A stretch of 64,000 nucleotides of DNA, from positions 22,754,001-22,818,000 of the forward strand of contig OY992835.1 in assembly GCA_963921425.1 (NCBI GenBank). The letters are read 5' to 3'. The notes under the pieces were generated by a model, which saw nothing but the letters and a program-made list of their open reading frames with translations, was not told where the DNA came from and made no database searches. This document shows, piece after piece, positions 57,779-64,000 of this stretch. Source of the stretch: Dryas octopetala (taxonomy: Eukaryota; Streptophyta; Magnoliopsida; Rosales; Rosaceae). A program made the translations under genes and the position numbers. The stretch's first letter is position 1; every line of letters starts with the position of its first letter.

Positions 57779-58514
57779 ATTTTAATTTGTTTTTGATTTG
57801 TAACATTGATTATATTTATCTTATTTCAAGTTATACCTTTATTTTGCCCCATCTCAATTCTCATATTGAATTCAGTTTCCACCCAAGTTTTTCGCCAATC
57901 TGATCCAACCCTCCTTCAATCTCCTTCAATGTGAAACAAGTAGAAAATCTGTAAACATTCCTTTCTTCCCTGCATATTTTCTTTTTCCTATTTGTTTCTT
58001 TTATAAAAACCCTCTCACTCTCCATTTCTGCGCGGGTTCTCTCTGCTTCTCTCCAATTCGAAGCTTCATCACGGATTCATAGTATTTCTTCTACTGTCTT
58101 ATTTTAGTCTTTGATATATTATAATAGGGTTTAACTAGGATTGAGTTAAGAGTAATTTTTCATGGGTTTGTTGATGTTCATTGTTTTTGGTGTTTGGGAT
58201 GACATATAATCTTTCCTGGTCGCGTTGCAATGGAATTTGGGTCACTGGCACCCCTCTGAAAATATACGGAGGGTGGAGGGTGAGGTTCTGGGATCAATAG
58301 CTCCCTGGGTACTTGAGTAAATTTACAGTGCCAAAAGAAGCTGATTTATTGTTAATATTTGTTTTTTAATTATTTTTTATTTTTCAAATCCCATATGTAG
58401 GATGTTATTGATTTTAGAACAGGTTGATTGGCCTTCTCTTCTCGTGCTCCAAATTTCTAAGTTGTATAAAAGTTAAAGGTTAAAGAATTGATAGCCCAAT
58501 TGACTTTCGGTTTG

Positions 58515-58945
58515 GCTCAAATTCCTGAAATTCAAGTTTTCTTTAATGATCATACCACAAATGATTTTAACATGCTCTTCAAATCCCTCCCTCAGAACAG
58601 GCCATACTATGCAGCGGGTGCGCCTGGTTCTTTCTATGGTCGCATATTTCCTAAAGCTTCTATTCACTTTGTTCACTCTTCTTATGCCAATCACTGGCTT
58701 TCTAGAGTTCCAAAAGACTGTCCTGCTTCACTGCTTGGAATAAAGGAGTAAGGGCTTATGAAGCTCAATATGCTGAGGACATGGAATGCTTCCTGCATGC
58801 CAGGGCACAAGAGATTGTGTATGGAGGATTGATGATACTTATCATTCCAGGCTACTCCCATGGTACTCCACTTTCTCATTCTATGGCAAACCTGACACTT
58901 CAACTTTTAGGGTCTTGCCTCGTGGACATGACCAAGAAGGTAAGG
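58515..58945 (+). pseudogene. SABATH carboxyl methyltransferase fragment
   Basis: SABATH enzymes methylate salicylate, jasmonate and similar acids. The fragment reads [32 protein letters not shown] and [18 protein letters not shown]. After a frame change near 58720 it continues AWNKG, AYEAQYAEDMECFLHARA, EIVYGGLMILIIPG and LLGSCLVDM. The N-terminal SAM-binding exon and the C-terminal exons are absent. Confidence 0.8.
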
Positions 58946-59358
58946 CAATGATCAACTGCTCTAAGATTGATATTGCGCTAGTGCCATATAGTGGACTATA
59001 GTACTAAAGATTTATGGCTAGTCCACCATGGTCCTATTATGTGTTGTCAATTGTCATGTCAATAATCATTTTATTTAATAATTTCTATCTGTTATATATT
59101 ATTTGAATCATTTGAGCTTATCAATTGTTAGACAGTATTGCTGCCCGTTTTTTCCGTTGTTGGTTTAGCTTTTCTTGCATGATTTTAATTTTTGTGAACA
59201 TCAGAATGAAATGCCATCATCAATAATCATCTTCGTTGTGGTGGGGTGGGGTTTAAACGTGGATGTAGTCAGTTTTATTCACAAGAGAGAGAGAGAGAGA
59301 GTATTTGTTATCTATACTATATTCAATATTTTCTGCATCCCATTTGTGTAAGTCTTAA

Positions 59359-59389
<31 letters not shown>

Positions 59390-59491
59390 TTCTGCACTTA
59401 AAAGATTACTTAAATGACTTTTTAAGATACATACGGGGTCCCTAGGTTACTTCTTTTTTTCTTTACTTTTGTTTTGTTTCCCTTTTCGAAG

Positions 59492-61494
59492 GCTAGTCAT
59501 GTTCTTTCGAGTGGGGACCACTTTGAGCGGAATGAGTTAATAGAGGCAGAAGGAAATAATGGTGATGATACTCTGTGTGTTAGATATCTGGCCCAGGTTG
59601 ATGACATCCTTGCTAAAGGTATTCTAGCGTGTTACTGTATCCAACCATGCTATGTGGTTCTAATTATCTGTGGATCACTACTTTCACTTTTACAGCATTT
59701 TAGTATTTTGAACTATAATCATTAATGAAACAAAGTTTGCTTTGTGAAGCAACATCATTTCTAGTACTACTAATGATCGAATTTTATTCTCTGTTCCTAT
59801 AGATGCCAGTGCTTCTGATGTATCTTGTGTAGAAAGTTTAAAGGAGCCATCTTTCTCAAGAATGGTCTTACGTCTTGTTGAAATTCTTTCATCCTTCAGG
59901 CTGGTATTTATGGGTTCATTTCTGTCTTCTATGATCATTATGTCGTTTTGACCATCTGTTGATACCAAGGTTTTGAAAACACAAAAAACTTAAGCATGGG
60001 CATTGTGGAAAGTCTGAAGACATTCATCACTCTTCATGTGACCCTACATTTCATCCTATTTGTCATTGGTTTAATGTTCACTTAGACATTTAATTTTATT
60101 CTTGTACTCTGTTCTTCATGTGACCATATATGTATAGTGGTTATGCTTAGAAGTATTTATTTTCCATTTTCAGGTTGCAGGAAAATATGAAATGCATAAT
60201 TTTTGTAAATAGGATTGTTACTGCGAGTTCCTTGTCATACATACTACAAAACCTTAAATTTCTAGCATCTTGGAAGTGCGATTTTCTGGTAGGAGTCCAC
60301 TCTGGACTGAAGAGTATGTCAAGGAAGAAGATGAACATCATTCTTGATAAGTTCCTGTCTGGAAAGGTAATGATTAATCTTTTTCAGTTTTTAAAAGTGG
60401 ATTGTTTTGTGGCAAGACGTTAAATGCTATCAAATTTTAGTTCATCTTTCTTCTGTCAGCTTGATATCCAATAATATGGGCCAGAAAGGATAAGGAATTA
60501 CTACTAAGAACTATGTGGTAAAAGTATATCTTCCATAAGAAGTGGAAATTTTGGCTATAGTACATGGAGAGTAGTAGATTTTGTGAGGCACCCATGTTGG
60601 ATATAAGAAACTTATATAAGCTGAAAATTTTTTCTAAGGAGAAACAATAATTTTGTTTTTCTTTTGTTATCATACTCTAATGTGATCTTTATCTAGGTGC
60701 AAGGATCCATTATTATCACAAGTGAGATAAGCTGCACTTGTAATAAAGATAACTAAAGCATACATCCATTTTTGGTTTGCATAAAGGTTTAGTTGAGTTT
60801 AGTTAAGTTTATTACATGGTGTCTTATGCTGCCCAATTTGGTTTTGTTATGGGAGAGGCACCATGGAGGACATACGCTTCTAACATAGAATAGCATAGCA
60901 CCTCACTCGCATATGCTTTTGTCTATGTACTTGGTATAAATGGTATTGGGAAAGGGTCCCAAGAATCTTCTTCATAGTGTGATAATGATGATATATGTAT
61001 AAACATAATACGATCCTCTGCAGACTGAGGCAGGATGCTAATTCCTTTGGTTTGTTGCTTTGGCAGCTGAATCTATTGGTTGCAACTAAAGTAGGTGAAG
61101 AAGGACTAGATGTTCAGACTTGCTGCCTTGTGATACAATTTGATCTTCCAGAAACTGTTTCTAGCTTTATACAATCACGAGGTCGTGCGCGGATGCCTAC
61201 GTCTGAACATGCATGCATTTTTGGTGAACAGGTGCTTTTCTAAAGCACATGATTTTTGTTTGCCCATTCTTTTGGTTCCTTTTCATTTTCTAAGTGAAAG
61301 TAACTGTTATTTTTTATTTTGCAGTGGCAACCCAAAAGAGTTAGAGTTAATAGAAAACTTCAAAATTGATGAAGATGGAATGAACATGGAAATTGCTTTC
61401 AGAACATCTAATGAGACATTTGATGGTTCGGAGGATAGGATGTATAAAGTTGATTCATCTGGTGCTTCTATCAGTTCTGGATATAGCATCTCAT
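59492..61494 (+). pseudogene. Dicer-like 4 fragment: inter-helicase region and helicase C domain
   Basis: DCL4 makes 21-nt siRNAs. Five exon remnants are readable: 59492-59618, 59803-59899, 60174-60366 ([20 protein letters not shown]...[16 protein letters not shown]), 61067-61231 ([20 protein letters not shown]...[19 protein letters not shown]) and 61325-61494 (GNPKELELIENFKIDEDGMN). The motif [11 protein letters not shown] is helicase motif VI. The donor after 59899 is GC rather than GT. TGCATGCA at 61210-61217 looks like a 4-bp tandem duplication that shifts the frame before the exon junction. No PAZ, RNase III or dsRBD exons follow. Confidence 0.85.
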
Positions 61495-62444
61495 TCTTAT
61501 TCATCTGGTGCCACTAGGCATTGGCTGGTTAGTTAGCTTTAATTACTCACTTACCCACTTTTTTTCTTGTGCTAATTAATGGCTTTGATGAATAATTTGT
61601 GAGCTTATTTGTACTATCTTCATATTTAGTAATTGGTGTAATTGAATCACTACCATCACAAGGGGCCACTTGTCACTAATTATTCTAATAATTGTGGGGT
61701 TGGGGCAATATATTCCTTTGAGAATTTGTTGAGTGCTCAGAGTGTCCCTAGAAACCAATAATCATGAAAAAGAAAAAAGATTGTGATTAAATTCATTAGT
61801 CAGTTAACATGTACTCAAAATGTTGTTGCTTGGAACTTAAAAGGCAGTATGAGATTTTAGGCTTTTCCCTACTTGGGTTTTGCTTCCACTCTGTGACTCT
61901 TAACTTACCAGTTGTAGTGGTGCTATCTTTGTTATACTGTGTATATGTCCAACTTCCTTGATAGCCAAAAAGATTGGTGCATCATATATGAGCTTTGTTG
62001 TGATCAGGGTATGAATAGTAAGGTTACCATGCGAATGGAATTATCATTTGTTGAAATGATAAGATGTTCCTCATATGGAGTATTTCATCAGTTTACTTAC
62101 TTCTGTGTGATAAACCCTGAAGATTTAAATCCTGAGATAGACTGATTATGCTCCCTAGTTTCTGTTTAAGTATTGCTACAGTTTATTTTCATTAGACTGA
62201 TTATGCTCTCTAGACTGATTAGACTGATTATGCTCCCTAGACTGATTATTTCTTTATGGATCTTTTGAGAGCTATATCCATTACTTCTGTGTACATTAGA
62301 AAGTTTATTTTTATGCATGGATCTTTTGATTTACCTTTATTTTATGGGTTGGGATTACAATGTTAGTGAGACAACATTTATATTTTAATTTCCATCACTA
62401 CATGGCTTTTCATCTAGTTTTTTTTTTTTTTTAATAATGTTGTA
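61495..62444. other. Spacer between the two DCL4 blocks
   Basis: No exon was recognised. It includes a short tandem repeat at 62141-62247 and a T tract just before the next DCL4 exon. Confidence 0.5.
62141..62247. repeat. Short tandem repeat of TAGACTGATTATGCTCCC
   Basis: Four imperfect copies, some truncated to TAGACTGAT, lie within about 100 bp. Non-coding. Confidence 0.6.
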
Positions 62445-63360
62445 GCAAGCCAGGGTTATAGAAGATTGATTTCAAGGTTGGGATCTTTTGTGGTGGTCCT
62501 AAGCAATTGAAGGTACCACAAATATATAAGATTGCTTAATGAAGAATCATCAAGATTGGGAAAAAGAGATGGAACATCATGAGGTAATTATGTTAGTTGA
62601 TTGATCTGAAAATTTATAAGTACCTGTATTTTCTATTATGTGGAATTCTTCACCCTTTAAGATTTAAAGTTAAGGTGGCATGTGTCTGAAAATCCACAAA
62701 CAAACACACACACAAACACGTGTATATATTGTCCTTTCAAAGAGAGACATTAGTGGCTAAGTGCTACCAGATCAACAGAGAGAACACTAAGATGAAGGAG
62801 ACACCATCCTATCAAGTTCACCGAGTTAATTTTACTTTAAATAATTAGGATTTTCTTTTTGACAAAAAACTTACGATTTTCTCAAATTTCTGCATAGTTT
62901 TTTTATTGCCCCATCTTATGTTAACAAAAGCTGTAAATTAACGTGTATACTTTTCTAGCTCTGCGAAAACAAAGAATAGTTCTTTTCCGCCAATTGAGAT
63001 CATCTCTCAAAATGCTTCATCATTTAAAATTAAAATTTCATTTGTGCTGATTGTTTTATGCAGGTTCTTGTTATGATCCCTGAAATACTGATGCGCAACT
63101 TGTCTCACTGTTTCATTAAGATGGAATCAATTGCATTGTTGATTTTTGATGAGTGTCATCATGCTCAAGTGGAAAGCAACCATCCCTATGCAGCAATTAT
63201 GAAAGTAAAGAGCTCTCAAACGCTTGCACTTCCCGTACAACACAAATTCCACTTTGCTTCTTTCTTGGACTTAGTTTGGTTTGTTAACACAAGTTTTCTT
63301 GACAACTTTGTTTGTAGTTGTTCTACAAAACTTCCCCGTATATTTGCTTTCATCTTAAAT
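62445..63360 (+). pseudogene. Dicer-like 4 fragment: helicase N domain with DECH box
   Basis: Exon remnants: 62445-62512 (QARVIED, then after a small deletion FKVGIFCGGPKQLK), 62545-62583 (NHQDWEKEMEHHE), 63064-63204 ([35 protein letters not shown]) and about 63318-63360 (KLPRIF). In a normal DCL4 these lie upstream of the exons found at 59.5-61.5 kb, so the order is swapped while orientation is the same. Confidence 0.82.
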
Positions 63361-64000
63361 GTCACAAAACTTACCTTCTTTTGTCATAGACTCATTGAGA
63401 CATAACATGTTCTGGTCGTTGATTTAGGGCCGTTCGATTAGGATCATGGCATGTGGAGGACCGACCTTATCTAATAATTATACACAAAATGGTGTTCGGG
63501 AGTGCACGCTAGTCTGCTTCCTATGCAAGTGAGAGAAAAAGGCTTTGCCGCGTGGAGGGTTTTTATGTAGCTGTTTTTTCTGATGACCTAATAATTCTAT
63601 TGTGGGTCCATTTTGTTGCAAGGGGACCCACTATCTGAGTGTTGGTTTCTATTTTTCTGTTTTCTTCTCTGCATGGGATTTGGTTCCCATACAAGCAAGA
63701 AAAACAAAATGCTTCGGACTTGAATTGGTAATGGGCCTTTGAGTTCTGACATTTAGTGCTCAGGCCCAACCCAATTTTCCCAGGTTCTGGAGCAAAAAAC
63801 AATAAACAGATTGCTTTCAAAGTTCAATTATAGAAAGAAGCAGCAGCGACCAAATAAAAGCTTTCAGGTTGCTTGGTTTCAAAAGCAACTAGTAAGCTTT
63901 GGCTATGTGATTCATGTCATAAATTGCTAGACCAATCCAAGTTATCTAACCATCACATTTTCTTCAGTATAATGTGCAAAGCCAGGTCTTACATGATGCC
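63361..64000. other. Right-end spacer
   Basis: No gene was recognised after the DCL4 remnant. A more GC-balanced stretch from about 63420 may belong to a further repeat that continues beyond the window. Confidence 0.4.

Larger units (their letters stand above)
55520..58113. mobile_element. Large inverted-repeat (foldback or MULE-like) element with minisatellite core
   Basis: The arms are 55606-56048 and 57664-58091, long imperfect inverted repeats sharing for example GTGATGAAGCTTCGAAT, GAACCCGCGCAGAAATGG, GAAAAAGAAAATATGCAGGG and AACTTGGGTGGAAACTGAAT. Similarity resumes outside the core arms at AAAGACTAAA (about 55521 and 58106), with extra sequence in the left arm. The approximately 1.6-kb centre is a 43-bp tandem array. 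No transposase frame is present. Arms of this length suggest a non-autonomous Mutator-like or foldback element. A 9-bp target duplication could not be identified, so class and exact ends are open. Confidence 0.75.

Noticed and set aside
1-64000. CRISPR arrays, operons, riboswitches or bacterial terminators
   Set aside because: The window is plant nuclear DNA with spliced genes. The regular 43-bp array has no spacers and is a minisatellite, not CRISPR.

Overview
The window is nuclear DNA of a flowering plant, almost certainly a eudicot. Its genes have many short introns with GT-AG borders, intergenic DNA is AT-rich, and it carries MITEs, CT/GA microsatellites and plant-only gene families (PERK kinase, TBL, CC-type NLR, GH81 glucanase). 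The protein style, especially the RPP13-like NLR, fits Rosaceae such as Prunus, but this is inference. The order ICME, GH81 glucanase, coiled-coil golgin-like protein, TBL matches, from memory, Arabidopsis At5g15860 to At5g15890/15900, with extra genes inserted between them.

Layout. 1-18 kb: four intact-looking minus-strand genes: isoprenylcysteine methylesterase (ICME), a TMEM33/Pom33 ER and nuclear-envelope protein, a cinnamoyl-CoA-reductase-like SDR (SNL6-like) and a PERK receptor kinase. 18-31 kb: MITE-rich spacer, a small coiled-coil/membrane protein gene, a 3' fragment of a GH81 gene, a broken NLR, and a composite repeat plus a Tourist-like MITE with a clean TAA target duplication. 31-49 kb: a macro-domain gene (+), two full GH81 endo-1,3-beta-glucanases (-), a golgin-like coiled-coil gene (+), a TBL polysaccharide O-acetyltransferase (-) and an F-box/LRR/FBD gene (-).

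49.7-63.4 kb is a gene graveyard. It holds truncated, intron-containing pieces of at least seven host genes: TBL, F-box, PhzF, GT47/exostosin, eRF3, SABATH methyltransferase and Dicer-like 4. The DCL4 gene is present as two blocks in swapped order. Amid these sit two striking structures. One is an approximately 2.6 kb inverted-repeat element (55.5-58.1 kb): arms of about 430-440 bp enclose about 38 copies of a GC-rich 43-bp unit, and each arm carries tRNA-like A and B boxes. The other is an approximately 530-bp AT-rich palindromic insertion in the PhzF 3' end, bordered by a 27-bp direct repeat that duplicates the PhzF stop region.

Most intact genes look like ordinary housekeeping, cell-wall or signalling genes without a shared pathway, apart from the wall-related GH81, TBL and PERK genes. 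The most unusual biology is structural: the hairpin element, the palindromic array and the fragment cluster. All calls come from reading the sequence alone; exon borders are estimates from splice consensus and remembered family sequences.
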